The notes under the pieces were generated by a model. That model was not told where the DNA came from, ran no database searches, and was given only the letters and a program-made list of their open reading frames with translations. From Curtobacterium poinsettiae (GTDB lineage: Bacteria; Actinomycetota; Actinomycetes; Actinomycetales; Microbacteriaceae), in NCBI RefSeq assembly GCF_025677645.1, contig NZ_CP106879.1, positions 2,728,001 to 2,792,000 on the forward strand: DNA of 64,000 bases, read 5' to 3'. Numbering within the stretch: the stretch's first letter is position 1; each line of letters begins with the position of its first letter. The translations under genes were made by a program, and so were the position numbers. Positions 17,256-26,516 of the stretch are shown one piece after another.

Positions 17256-18443
17256 CTACCGCCCGAGCAGCGGCTCCCGCGATGCCATCCCCGCGGCACC
17301 GGCCCGTGCGACAGCATCGGGCAGCGCCGTCAGGAACGCGTCGACGTCGGCATCGGTCGTCGTGTGGCCGAGCGTGATCCGGAGCGCGCCACGGGCATCC
17401 TGCTCCGACAGTCCCATCGCGAGCAGCACGTGCGACGCCTCGGGCACACCGGCCTGGCACGCCGACCCCGTCGAGACCGCGACCCCGGCGGCGTCGAGCA
17501 GGAACAGGAGCGAGTCGCCCTCGCAGCCGGGGAACGTGAAGTGCGCGTTGCCCGGCAGGCGGTCGACGGGGTCCCCCATCAACATCGCGGCGGGGACGGC
17601 CGCACGGACCCCGGCGACCAGACGGTCCCGCAGGGCGACGAGTGACGGGTGCGGCATCGGCTCGGCGACGACCGCGCTGGCCGCCACGCCGAAGGCCGCA
17701 GCCGCCGGGGCGTCCTGTGTGCCGCTCCGCACCTGCCGCTGCTGCCCACCACCGTGGATGAGGGGCTCGACGGTGGCCTTCCGTCCGAGCACGAGCGCAC
17801 CGATGCCGACGGGCCCGCCGACCTTGTGCGCGGAGACGCTGAGGGCGTCGAGGCCGGACGCGGCGAACGACACCGGCACCTGCCCGTAGGCGGCGACCGC
17901 GTCGCTGTGCACGGGCACGCCGGCGGCGTGCGCGAGCTCGACGATCCGTGACACGGGCTGGATGGTGCCCACCTCGTTGTTCGCCCACAGGAACGTGACC
18001 AGGGCGACGTCCGAGGCGTCGGCGAGCCGTGCCTCCAGTCCGGCGAGGTCGACGCGACCCTGCGCGTCCAACGGGACCACGTCGATCACGGCGCCCTCGT
18101 GGGTCTCCAACCAGGTCAGGGTGTCGACCGTGGCGTGGTGCTCGCCGCCCGGGACGACGATGCGGGGCCGCTGGCGGTCGCGCTGGCGAGCCCAGAACAG
18201 GCCCTTCACGGCGAGGTTGATGCTCTCGGTGCCGCCGGAGGTGAACACGACCTCCACCGGGTCGGCGTCGAGCGAGCGGGCGACGGCGGCGCGACCGTCC
18301 TCGAGCAGCATCTTGGCGCGTTGACCGGCGCTGTGGATGGACGACGGGTTGCCGACGGTGCCCAGGGCATCGGTGAAGGCGGCGAGCGCCTCCGGCAGGA
18401 TCGGCGTCGTCGCGGCGTGGTCGAGGTAGACCGACAAATGCAC
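17256..18443 (-). CDS. Cysteine desulfurase (NifS/IscS type)
   Basis: This 395-aa PLP enzyme takes sulfur from cysteine to feed Fe-S cluster or tRNA thiolation. It begins YLDHAATTP, the family hallmark. The PLP lysine is in SVSAHKVGGPVGIG and the persulfide Cys in STGSACQAGVPEASHVL, which gives a group I enzyme with a flexible active loop. Relatives are often followed by mnmA, but here the next gene is unrelated, so the sulfur acceptor is unknown. The start is GTG 18443 (HLSVYLDH), with AGGGGG upstream. It is divergent from glgX with only 53 bp between them. Confidence 0.92.
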   Translation of the reverse strand: MHLSVYLDHAATTPILPEALAAFTDALGTVGNPSSIHSAGQRAKMLLEDGRAAVARSLDADPVEVVFTSGGTESINLAVKGLFWARQRDRQRPRIVVPGGEHHATVDTLTWLETHEGAVIDVVPLDAQGRVDLAGLEARLADASDVALVTFLWANNEVGTIQPVSRIVELAHAAGVPVHSDAVAAYGQVPVSFAASGLDALSVSAHKVGGPVGIGALVLGRKATVEPLIHGGGQQRQVRSGTQDAPAAAAFGVAASAVVAEPMPHPSLVALRDRLVAGVRAAVPAAMLMGDPVDRLPGNAHFTFPGCEGDSLLFLLDAAGVAVSTGSACQAGVPEASHVLLAMGLSEQDARGALRITLGHTTTDADVDAFLTALPDAVARAGAAGMASREPLLGR

Positions 18444-18484
18444 CCCCTGGATCGAGCAGTGTCCAGGATACGCGCCGGTCCTCG

Positions 18485-18490
18485 TACCCT
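18485..18490 (+). promoter_or_regulatory. Probable -10 box for a leaderless glgX transcript
   Basis: TACCCT ends 6 bases before the GTG of glgX. The spacing puts the transcript start on or next to the start codon, and there is no ribosome-binding site in between. Confidence 0.55.
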
Positions 18491-18496
18491 TGTCGC

Positions 18497-20605
18497 GTGC
18501 ACGAGACAGCGATCGACCTCACGCCGGGGTTCTCCCTGGGCGGGACCGTCCCCCGGTTCACCCTGCGGTCCGCGACGGCGACGAGCATCGTCCTGGTCGT
18601 GGCGGGCGCGGGGAGCGCCGAAGGCGCGGACGGGCACGACCGCTCCGACGGCCGGCCGACCCGGCACCCGCTCGAGCGCGTCCCCGACACGGACGTGTGG
18701 ACCGGCGAGGTCCCCGGGGTCGTGCCCGGCGACCGCTACCACCTGCTCGTCGACGGGCCGGTCGGGCCGCGGCACGAGTTCGACCCGACGCGTCCGCTGC
18801 TCGACCCGTACGCTCGTGGCATCCTGCCGACCGGCGACGACGAGGCCGCCGGACCACGCTGGACCAGCGTGGTCGTCGACGACGCCTTCGACTGGGGCGG
18901 CGTCGTGAAGCCGCAGGTCCCGCTCGACCGTGCCGTCGTGTACGAGGCGAACGTCCGCACCCTGACGGCCGCGAACCCGCACCTGCCGGAACACCTGCGC
19001 GGCACGTACGCCGGGGTCGCCCACGAGAGCACGATCGCGCACCTGCACCGCATCGGCGTCACCACGCTCGAGCTGCTGCCCGTGCAGGCCTTCGACACCG
19101 AGCGGTGGCTCCGCGACGCCGGCCGGCAGAACGCCTGGGGCTACAACACGCTCGGGTTCTTCGCCCCGCACGCCGCGCACGCCTCGGCGCCGGCGCAGCA
19201 GGAGGGCGCCGACGCCGTCCTGCGCGAGTTCAAGGGCATGGTCCGGCTGCTGCACGAGGCCGGCATCCAGGTCGTCCTGGACGTCGTCTACAACCACACC
19301 GCGGAAGAGGGCCTGGGTGGTCCGACGACGAGTCTGCGCGGCATCGACGGCGCGAACCGCTACCGCTGGGCGCAGACCGACCCGCCCCGCCGGGACACCT
19401 ACTACGACACCACCGGGTGCGGGAACACGCTCGACACCTCGGTCGAGGCGACGGCGGACCTCATCGTCGACAGCCTGGTGTACTGGGCACGCGAGGTGCA
19501 GGTCGACGGCTTCCGCTTCGACCTGATGGCCGCCCTGGCCCGCGACGGCGAGCACCGGTTCGACCCGTCGCACCCGCTGCTCGAGCGCATCCGGAACCAC
19601 CCCGACCTGCAGGACACCCTGGTGATCGCCGAGCCGTGGGACGTCGGCCCGGACGGCTGGAAGACCGGTGCCTTCGGCGCGGCCGGTCACCGCACGAGCG
19701 AGTGGAACGACGGGTTCCGCGACACGGTCCGCCAGTTCTGGCTCACCGACATCGCCGAGGAGCGCCGCACCGGCCTGCCGCAGACCGGGATCGGCCGGCT
19801 GGCTGAGGCGTTGTCGGGGTCGAGGAGTGTCTTCGGTGCCGACCGCGGCCCGCTGGCGAGCGTCAACTTCGTCACCGCGCACGACGGCTTCACCCTGCTC
19901 GACCTGGTGTCGTACGACGGCAAGCACAACGAGGCCAACGGCGAGGACAACCGCGACGGCTCGAACGACAACCGCTCGTTCAACCACGGCATCGAGGGCG
20001 ACACCGCCGACCGCGGGGTCCGTGCCGCGCGTGGGCGGTCGATGCGCAACCTGGTGGCGACCCTGATGCTGTCCGCCGGGGTGCCGATGCTCACCGCCGG
20101 CGACGAGCGGAGCCGCACGCAGCACGGCAACAACAACGCCTACGTGGTGTCTGACGACCTGACCCCGGTGGACTGGTCCGACGACGAGGACGCCGAGACG
20201 ATGACCGAGGCCGTCGCCGCGCTGGCACGGTTCCGGCAGGCGCACCCGTCGCTCCGCCCCACCCGCTTCGGCGTCGAGGGGCAGGAGACCCCCGGGGCCT
20301 CGCGGATGTCCTGGTACGGGCCGGACGGGCACCCGATGACGATCGAGGGTTGGGACCAGCCCGTGCACCGCGCCCTGCAGTACTTCGTCGAGTCGACGCC
20401 GGAGCACGAGCCCTTCGACCGCGTCCTGGTGGTCGTGCACGGCAGCGGCCGCACCCGCGACCTGACCCTGCCGGTCCGCGAGGACGTCTTCGCGTACCGC
20501 CTGGCCTGGTCGAGCGAGAAGCACCGCGACCACGAGCGCCTCCGTCCCGCCGGGCAGGTCTTCACCGCCTACGGCCCCGGCATCCACCTGTTCGAGGTGG
20601 CGTAG
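18497..20605 (+). CDS. glgX: Glycogen debranching enzyme GlgX
   Basis: This 702-aa GH13 enzyme cleaves alpha-1,6 branches from phosphorylase-limit glycogen. An N-terminal CBM48-like beta domain (about 1-120) precedes the (beta/alpha)8 barrel. GYNTLGFFAP, VVYNHTAEE, the nucleophile in VDGFRFDLMAAL, the acid/base in LVIAEPWDVG and TAHDGFTLLDLVSYDGKHNE are all present as in GlgX/TreX. The GTG 18497 start is supported by TACCCT six bases before it. A strong terminator at 20647 follows, so glgE has its own promoter. Confidence 0.95.
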   Translation: MHETAIDLTPGFSLGGTVPRFTLRSATATSIVLVVAGAGSAEGADGHDRSDGRPTRHPLERVPDTDVWTGEVPGVVPGDRYHLLVDGPVGPRHEFDPTRPLLDPYARGILPTGDDEAAGPRWTSVVVDDAFDWGGVVKPQVPLDRAVVYEANVRTLTAANPHLPEHLRGTYAGVAHESTIAHLHRIGVTTLELLPVQAFDTERWLRDAGRQNAWGYNTLGFFAPHAAHASAPAQQEGADAVLREFKGMVRLLHEAGIQVVLDVVYNHTAEEGLGGPTTSLRGIDGANRYRWAQTDPPRRDTYYDTTGCGNTLDTSVEATADLIVDSLVYWAREVQVDGFRFDLMAALARDGEHRFDPSHPLLERIRNHPDLQDTLVIAEPWDVGPDGWKTGAFGAAGHRTSEWNDGFRDTVRQFWLTDIAEERRTGLPQTGIGRLAEALSGSRSVFGADRGPLASVNFVTAHDGFTLLDLVSYDGKHNEANGEDNRDGSNDNRSFNHGIEGDTADRGVRAARGRSMRNLVATLMLSAGVPMLTAGDERSRTQHGNNNAYVVSDDLTPVDWSDDEDAETMTEAVAALARFRQAHPSLRPTRFGVEGQETPGASRMSWYGPDGHPMTIEGWDQPVHRALQYFVESTPEHEPFDRVLVVVHGSGRTRDLTLPVREDVFAYRLAWSSEKHRDHERLRPAGQVFTAYGPGIHLFEVA

Positions 20606-20646
20606 CGCCGAGCAGGCGGGTGCGGCCCGGCGTCGCGAACGGGTGG

Positions 20647-20690
20647 CGGACGGGAGGCCCGTGGCGGCCCCGCCACGGGCCTCCCGTCCG
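20647..20690. terminator. Terminator hairpin after glgX
   Basis: A 20-bp perfect stem (20647-20666 with 20671-20690, loop GCCC) built on GGAGGCCCGTGGCG. It is related to the other GGAGGCCC palindromes here but has its own core. Confidence 0.75.
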
Positions 20691-20793
20691 GTCCTCAACA
20701 GGGTCCACGGCGCGCCCGGCCCGCCACAGCGGGCCGATCCGTCCGGTCCTCAACAGGGTCCACGGCGCGCCCGGCCCGCCACAGCGGGCCGAT
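20684..20793. repeat. Perfect 55-bp tandem duplication between glgX and glgE
   Basis: Two identical copies, 20684-20738 and 20739-20793, lie head to tail. Each contains a CGGCCCGC...GCGGGCCG stem with a CACA loop. The first copy begins within the 3' arm of the glgX terminator. The duplication stops about 30 bases before the glgE -10 box. Confidence 0.9.
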
Positions 20794-20821
20794 TCCGGGG
20801 AACGCGGAGCCGCTCGCCGGG

Positions 20822-20827
20822 TAGCGT
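20822..20827 (+). promoter_or_regulatory. Probable -10 box for a leaderless glgE transcript
   Basis: TAGCGT ends 7 bases before the glgE GTG. It fits the same leaderless pattern as glgX. Confidence 0.5.
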
Positions 20828-20834
20828 CGCTTCC

Positions 20835-22835
20835 GTGGCCACCGCAGACCGACCCCGCCGCCCGAAGATCGGGCGCATCCCGATCACCGAGCTCGCCCCG
20901 AGGACGCCGAACGGCTTCCCCGGCAAGGCATTCGACGGCGAGGTGATCACGTTCGGTGCAACCGTCTTCCGAGAAGGACACGGCATCATCGGCGCCGACC
21001 TCGTCCTCGAACGCCCAGACGGTGGAACTCGCACCGTCCCCATGACCCTCGGTGCCCCCGGCACCGACCGCTACGAAGCCACGGTGCAGGTCGACCACGT
21101 CGGCGTCTGGACGTGGCACGTCGAGTCGTACTCCGACGACTGGGCGAGCTGGCTGCACGGCGCACGTCTGAAGATCGCGGCCGGCGTCGACACCGAGGCG
21201 ACGCTGCTCGACGGCGCCGTGCTGCTCGACCGGCTGGCCGAGGAGACCGACTCCCCCGCCGCCACCCGTGCCGCCGCACGCGTCCGGGACACCGACCTCG
21301 ACCCGGCCGAACGCCTGGCCGCCGTCGACGACCCACGCATCGTCGCCGAGGTCGAGGAAGCCCCGCTCACCTCGCTCCGGACCCACTCCGCCACCCAGCT
21401 GCTCGACGTCGAACGCACCCGCGCCGGCGTCGGCGCCTGGTACGAGTTCTTCCCCCGCTCAGAAGGTGCGAAGAAGAACCCCGACGGCTCCTGGAAGAGC
21501 GGCGACTTCCGCACCGCGGCCCGCCGTCTGCCCGCCGTCGCCCGGATGGGCTTCGACGTCATCTACCTGCCGCCGATCCACCCCATCGGCACCACCGCCC
21601 GCAAGGGGCCGAACAACACGCTCACGCCCGGGCCGCACGACCCCGGCAGCCCGTGGGCGATCGGCTCCCCTGACGGCGGGCACGACGCGATCCACCCCGA
21701 CCTCGGCACCGAGGACGACTTCCGCGACTTCGTCGAGACGGCGAAGAACACCGGCATGGAGGTCGCGCTGGACTTCGCGCTGCAGTGCTCCCCCGACCAC
21801 CCCTGGGTCACCCAGCACCCGGAGTGGTTCACGCAGCGTGCCGACGGCTCCATCGCGACCGCCGAGAACCCCCCGAAGCGGTACCAGGACATCTACCCGA
21901 TCCAGTTCGACACCGACCCCGAGGGTCTGGTCACCGAGGTCGAGCGTGTCCTGCGCCACTGGATCGACTTCGGCATCCGGATCTTCCGCGTCGACAACCC
22001 GCACACCAAGCCGCTCTGGTTCTGGGAACGCGTCATCCGCGAGATCCGCGACGAACACCCCGACACCGTGTTCCTCGCCGAGGCGTTCACCCGCCCGGCG
22101 ATGATGCGCGCGCTCGCCGAAGCCGGGTTCCAGCAGTCGTACTCGTACTTCACCTGGCGCAACACGAAGGACGAGATCGAGGACTACTTCACGGAGCTCT
22201 CCCACGAGACGAGCGACTACCTGCGCCCGAACCTCTTCGTGAACACCCCCGACATCCTCACCGAGTACCTGCAGTTCGGCGGCCGTGCCGGCTACAAGGT
22301 GCGCGCGGCGCTCGCCGCCACCGGTGCGCCGACGTGGGGCATGTACGCCGGGTACGAGCTCTTCGAGGACGTCGCCCGTCCGGGCTCGGAAGAGAACATC
22401 GACAACGAGAAGTACGAGTACAAGCCGCGTGACTTCGCCCTGGCCGAGGCAGAGGGTGCGTCGCTCGCGCCGTACGTGACGATGCTCAACCGCCTCCGAG
22501 CGGCGCACCCCGCGCTGCGACAGCTGCGGAACCTGCACGTGCACGCCGCCGAGGACCCGGCGATCGTCGTCTACTCGAAGCACCTGTCGGGCGAGTACAT
22601 CCGGTCAGGACGCCCCGACACCGTGATCGTGGTCGCCAACGTCGACCCGCACTCCGCCCGTGAGACCACCGTGCACCTGGACCTCGCTGCACTCGGTCTG
22701 CCGACCGAGGGCCTGTTCGACGTCCGCGACGTCGTGACCGGTCAGCGCTGGACCTGGGGCGCGTCGAACTACGTCCGCCTGGATGCGTTCCAGGAGCCCG
22801 TGCACCTGCTCGTCGTGGAAGGACCCCACCGATGA
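20835..22835 (+). CDS. glgE: Alpha-1,4-glucan:maltose-1-phosphate maltosyltransferase GlgE
   Basis: GlgE (666 aa) adds maltosyl units from maltose-1-phosphate to linear alpha-glucan. An N-terminal domain (about 1-180) precedes the GH13_3 catalytic domain. [19 protein letters not shown] is characteristic of GlgE. The nucleophile Asp is in [16 protein letters not shown] and the general acid Glu in [23 protein letters not shown] and the EYKPRDF segment are also GlgE-like. The start is GTG 20835, preceded by TAGCGT. It overlaps glgB by 4 bases, so extension and branching are translated together. The enzyme that makes maltose-1-phosphate is not in the window. Confidence 0.96.
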   Translation: MATADRPRRPKIGRIPITELAPRTPNGFPGKAFDGEVITFGATVFREGHGIIGADLVLERPDGGTRTVPMTLGAPGTDRYEATVQVDHVGVWTWHVESYSDDWASWLHGARLKIAAGVDTEATLLDGAVLLDRLAEETDSPAATRAAARVRDTDLDPAERLAAVDDPRIVAEVEEAPLTSLRTHSATQLLDVERTRAGVGAWYEFFPRSEGAKKNPDGSWKSGDFRTAARRLPAVARMGFDVIYLPPIHPIGTTARKGPNNTLTPGPHDPGSPWAIGSPDGGHDAIHPDLGTEDDFRDFVETAKNTGMEVALDFALQCSPDHPWVTQHPEWFTQRADGSIATAENPPKRYQDIYPIQFDTDPEGLVTEVERVLRHWIDFGIRIFRVDNPHTKPLWFWERVIREIRDEHPDTVFLAEAFTRPAMMRALAEAGFQQSYSYFTWRNTKDEIEDYFTELSHETSDYLRPNLFVNTPDILTEYLQFGGRAGYKVRAALAATGAPTWGMYAGYELFEDVARPGSEENIDNEKYEYKPRDFALAEAEGASLAPYVTMLNRLRAAHPALRQLRNLHVHAAEDPAIVVYSKHLSGEYIRSGRPDTVIVVANVDPHSARETTVHLDLAALGLPTEGLFDVRDVVTGQRWTWGASNYVRLDAFQEPVHLLVVEGPHR

Positions 22836-25420
22836 CCCCCGAACCGACCGACCCCACGAAGCGCGGACCGGCCGTCCCACCCGTACCGCCTCCGCCGCCG
22901 GCCGTGCCGCGGTACGAGCCGAAGGTGTCCGCGCCGGACGAGGACCTGCCCGGCGCTCCGCCGGCGCAGCGCGAGGCGCCCGACCGCGGCGTGGCGGAGT
23001 CCGCCACGCTCGCCGGGCATCCTGTCGACCCGACGCACCCGCGGCAGCCGTCCGTCGCAGCCGCGGCACCGTCGGACGCCCCGACGGCCCCGACCGGAGG
23101 CGCTGCACCCGTGGTCCGGCCTGCCTCCGTCGAGGCTCCGGCCGCCCCGAGCGCCGCTGCTTCGGCGCCGGCTCCGGCTGAGGTGTCGGCATCGACTCCG
23201 GCTGACGCCTCAGCTGCTGCCCCTGCCCCTGCCGGTACGGCCACGGATCCGCGTCCGGCTCCGATCGAGGACTGGCTGCGTCTGCAGGTGGCCGAGGGCC
23301 GCTGGTCCCAGCCGCACGACGTGCTCGGCCCGCACCCGGTCGACGGCGGCACCAGTGTCCGCGTCGTCCGGCACCTGGCCCGCGCGGTGCGCCTCGTGCG
23401 CCCCGACGGCGACGACATCGAGCTCACCCACGAGGGCGACGGGCTCTGGGCCGGCGCCACCGCCGATCCGCTCGGTCGCTACCGCGTCGAGTCGGAGTAC
23501 GACTCCGACGAGTCCACGGACGAAGACGACGCCACCTGGACCACCGACGACGCGTACCGGTTCGCCCCGACGCTCGGCGAGCTCGACCTGCACCTGTTCG
23601 GCGAGGGCCGTGACGAGCAGCTCTGGCACCACCTCGGCGCACACGCCCGCACGGTCGACGGCGTCGACGGTGTCGCGTTCGCCGTCTGGGCGCCCCGGGC
23701 GACCGCCGTCCGCGTGATCGGCGACTTCGAGGGCTGGGAAGGCCGCACCACCGCGATGCGCCGTCTGAGCGACCTCGGCGTCTGGGAGCTGTTCTGGCCC
23801 GGCGCGGTCGTCGGGCAGCGCTACAAGTTCCAGATCCTCACCGACTCCGGTTGGGTGGAGCGGGCCGACCCGTTCGCCCGCGAGGCCGAGATCGCGCCGG
23901 CGACCGCCTCCGTCATCACCGAGTCCACGTACGCGTGGTCCGAGGGTGACGCCGCGTGGATGGAGCGCCGCGCGCAGACCACCACGCACGACGCCCCGAT
24001 GAGCGTCTACGAGGTGCACCTCGGCTCCTGGCGCCCCGGTCTGTCGTACCGCGAGGTCGCCGACCAGCTCATCGGGCACGTGGAGTACACCGGCTTCACC
24101 CACGTGGAGTTCCTGCCGCTCGCCGAGCACCCCTTCGGCGGCTCGTGGGGCTACCAGGTCACCGGGTACTACGCACCGACAGCACGTTTCGGTTCGCCCG
24201 ACGACCTGCGCTACCTGATCGACCGCCTGCACTCCGCGGGCATCGGCGTGATCATGGACTGGGTCCCCGGGCACTTCCCGAAGGACGAGTGGGCGCTCGG
24301 TCGCTTCGACGGCTACGCACTGTTCGAGCACCCGGACCCCCGCCGCGGTGAGCAGCTCGACTGGGGCACGTACGTGTTCGACTTCGGGCAGCCGCAGGTG
24401 CGCAACTTCCTGGTCGCGAACGCGCTGTACTGGCTCGAGGAGTTCCACATCGACGGCCTGCGGGTCGACGCGGTGGCCTCGATGCTGTACCTCGACTACT
24501 CCCGCACCGACTGGCTGCCGAACATCCACGGTGGCCGCGAGAACCTCGACGCGATCTCGTTCCTGCAGGAGACGAACGCGACGGCGTACAAGCGCTACCC
24601 CGGCATCGTGATGATCGCGGAGGAGAGCACCTCGTGGCCGGGCGTGACCCAGCCGACGAGCGCCGGTGGGCTCGGCTTCGGGCAGAAGTGGAACATGGGG
24701 TGGATGCACGACTCGCTCGAGTACGTGCAGCGCGACCCCGCGTACCGCAGTTACCACCACGACGAGATCACGTTCTCGTTCGTCTACGCGTTCAGCGAGC
24801 AGTTCACGCTGCCGATCAGCCACGACGAGGTCGTGCACGGCAAGGGCTCCCTGTACGGCAAGATGCCCGGCGACGAGTGGCAGAAGCTCGCCAACGTTCG
24901 TGCGTACCTGGCGTTCATGTGGGCGCACCCCGGCAAGCAGCTGCTCTTCATGGGCCAGGAGTTCGCGCAGCCCGCCGAGTGGTCCGAGGCGAAGGGCCTC
25001 GACTGGTGGCTCCTCGACCAGCCCGGCCACCGAGGTGTGCAGGACCTCGTCGCGGAGCTCAACCGCGTGTACAAGGACTCCCCTGCGCTCTGGACGCACG
25101 ACTCGACAGCCGACGGCTTCGAGTGGCTCGAGGGCGGCGACGCACCGCACTCGACGCTCGGGTTCCTGCGGAAGGACGGCGACGATCGGGTCGCGGTGTT
25201 CGTGAACTTCTCCGGCGTGCCGGTGGAACGTCGCTTCGGGCTGCCGACCGCCGGTGATTGGCACGAGGTGCTCAACACCGATGCTGCCGAGTACGGCGGG
25301 TCCGGAGTCGGCAACCTCGGCGTCGTCACGGCGGAGGACACCCCGTGGGCGGGCCGCCCGGCCTCGGCGCACCTCGTGGTGCCGCCGCTCGGCGCCGTCT
25401 GGCTGAAGCTGGCCCAGTAG
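22832..25420 (+). CDS. glgB: 1,4-alpha-glucan branching enzyme with Pro/Ala-rich N-terminal extension
   Basis: GlgB (862 aa) makes alpha-1,6 branches in glycogen. The family core runs from about residue 145 ([14 protein letters not shown]) to the end: an N1 beta module, a CBM48, and a GH13_9 barrel with [16 protein letters not shown], the nucleophile in [15 protein letters not shown], the acid/base in [13 protein letters not shown] and [14 protein letters not shown]. The first 140 or so residues are unusual: Pro/Ala/Thr-rich and probably disordered, about the excess over a standard 730-aa GlgB. It is coupled to glgE by a 4-bp overlap and ends at a palindromic terminator. Confidence 0.95.
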   Translation: MTPEPTDPTKRGPAVPPVPPPPPAVPRYEPKVSAPDEDLPGAPPAQREAPDRGVAESATLAGHPVDPTHPRQPSVAAAAPSDAPTAPTGGAAPVVRPASVEAPAAPSAAASAPAPAEVSASTPADASAAAPAPAGTATDPRPAPIEDWLRLQVAEGRWSQPHDVLGPHPVDGGTSVRVVRHLARAVRLVRPDGDDIELTHEGDGLWAGATADPLGRYRVESEYDSDESTDEDDATWTTDDAYRFAPTLGELDLHLFGEGRDEQLWHHLGAHARTVDGVDGVAFAVWAPRATAVRVIGDFEGWEGRTTAMRRLSDLGVWELFWPGAVVGQRYKFQILTDSGWVERADPFAREAEIAPATASVITESTYAWSEGDAAWMERRAQTTTHDAPMSVYEVHLGSWRPGLSYREVADQLIGHVEYTGFTHVEFLPLAEHPFGGSWGYQVTGYYAPTARFGSPDDLRYLIDRLHSAGIGVIMDWVPGHFPKDEWALGRFDGYALFEHPDPRRGEQLDWGTYVFDFGQPQVRNFLVANALYWLEEFHIDGLRVDAVASMLYLDYSRTDWLPNIHGGRENLDAISFLQETNATAYKRYPGIVMIAEESTSWPGVTQPTSAGGLGFGQKWNMGWMHDSLEYVQRDPAYRSYHHDEITFSFVYAFSEQFTLPISHDEVVHGKGSLYGKMPGDEWQKLANVRAYLAFMWAHPGKQLLFMGQEFAQPAEWSEAKGLDWWLLDQPGHRGVQDLVAELNRVYKDSPALWTHDSTADGFEWLEGGDAPHSTLGFLRKDGDDRVAVFVNFSGVPVERRFGLPTAGDWHEVLNTDAAEYGGSGVGNLGVVTAEDTPWAGRPASAHLVVPPLGAVWLKLAQ

Positions 25421-25450
25421 CCCGGCCAGCGTCCTCGACGCGACCGATGA

Positions 25451-25496
25451 ACAGACGGGAGGCCCGGTGCCAGCTGGCACCGGGCCTCCCGTCTGT
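25451..25496. terminator. Palindromic bidirectional terminator between glgB and the CnoX-like gene
   Basis: A 46-bp perfect palindrome with core GGAGGCCCGGTGCCAGC lies between converging genes. It is identical in its core to the palindromes at 59190 and 61713. Confidence 0.8.
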
Positions 25497-25505
25497 CTCG
25501 TGGGG

Positions 25506-26516
25506 TCAGTACAGGGCGTTCGCCAGGCGGCGACGCGCCGCGACGACGCGCGGGTCCTCGCTGCCGATGAGCTCGAAGTACTCGACGAGCCGGACACGCA
25601 GGGCCTCACGGTCGTCCCCGAACACCGTCGGTACGAGGTCGAGCAGCCGCCCGAAGGCGTCGTCGACGTGCCCGCCCGAGATGTCGAGGTCGGCGACCGC
25701 CAGCTGTGCCTGGACGTCCTGCGGGCCGGCGGCTGCTGCCGCCCGGATCTCGTCGGCCGTCCGACCGTTGAGCCGGTCGAGCAGTGACACCTGCGCGAGC
25801 CCGGCCACGGCCATCTGGTCGTGCGGGTCCTGCAGGATGGCGGTCTTGTACTCCTCGATCGCGCTGGCGTAGTCACCCCGCTCGATTGCGTCGTACGCGG
25901 CCTGGTGGTGCGGCGGGAGCGGCTCCGGCTCCGGCTCGCCCTGCTCGGCGTCAGCGGATGCGACTGCGCCGTCGACGGTCACGCGACCGGCCACGCCGTT
26001 CTGCTCGGCGGCCTGGAGCACCTGCTCGTAGACATCACGGACCTGCGCCTCGGGCAGCGCCCCGACGAAGAGCCCGAGCGGGCGTCCGCCGATCACGGCG
26101 GCCACGGTCGGGATCGACTGCGCCTGGAACGCCTGCACGAGCTGCGGGTTCGTGTCGGCGTCCACCTTGGCGAGCACCACGCGGCCGTCGTACTCTGCGG
26201 TGAGCTGCTCGAGGATCGGCGAGAGCTGCTTGCACGGCCCGCACCACTCGGCCCAGATGTCCACGATGACCGGGACGACGTTCGACAGCTCCAGGACATC
26301 CTGGAACGTCGCGTCGGTGACGTCGATCACGAGCGACGGGACGGTCAGGTCGGCACCGTTCACGGTGCCGGCTTCCGTGCCGGGAGCGGCTCCGCTGGCG
26401 GAACCCGCCGGGGCCGGAGCACCGGACGGCTGGGGCGGCCGCTGTGCGCGGTCGACGAGCGACGACAGGTCCACGGCTCCGCGGAGCCCGGACGGGGTCG
26501 GGGGGATGTTGCTCAT
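25506..26516 (-). CDS. Thioredoxin-TPR co-chaperone (YbbN/CnoX-like)
   Basis: This 336-aa protein has a thioredoxin domain (about residues 62-170) with WCGPC at 91-95, followed by a TPR-like helical domain (about 200-336), the YbbN/CnoX layout. Unlike E. coli CnoX, which has lost the second Cys, both cysteines are present, so redox activity is possible. CnoX-type proteins hold oxidised or unfolding clients for chaperones. An N-terminal stretch of 60 residues is Pro/Gly/Ala-rich and likely disordered. The start overlaps the stop of the upstream membrane gene by 4 bases, so the two are cotranslated. Confidence 0.82.
   Translation of the reverse strand: MSNIPPTPSGLRGAVDLSSLVDRAQRPPQPSGAPAPAGSASGAAPGTEAGTVNGADLTVPSLVIDVTDATFQDVLELSNVVPVIVDIWAEWCGPCKQLSPILEQLTAEYDGRVVLAKVDADTNPQLVQAFQAQSIPTVAAVIGGRPLGLFVGALPEAQVRDVYEQVLQAAEQNGVAGRVTVDGAVASADAEQGEPEPEPLPPHHQAAYDAIERGDYASAIEEYKTAILQDPHDQMAVAGLAQVSLLDRLNGRTADEIRAAAAAGPQDVQAQLAVADLDISGGHVDDAFGRLLDLVPTVFGDDREALRVRLVEYFELIGSEDPRVVAARRRLANALY

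Noticed and set aside
20684..20793. CRISPR-like array
   Set aside because: Only two copies, directly adjacent with no spacer.
25451..25496. CRISPR repeat or IS end
   Set aside because: The palindrome occurs singly between genes, has no spacers and no transposase near it.
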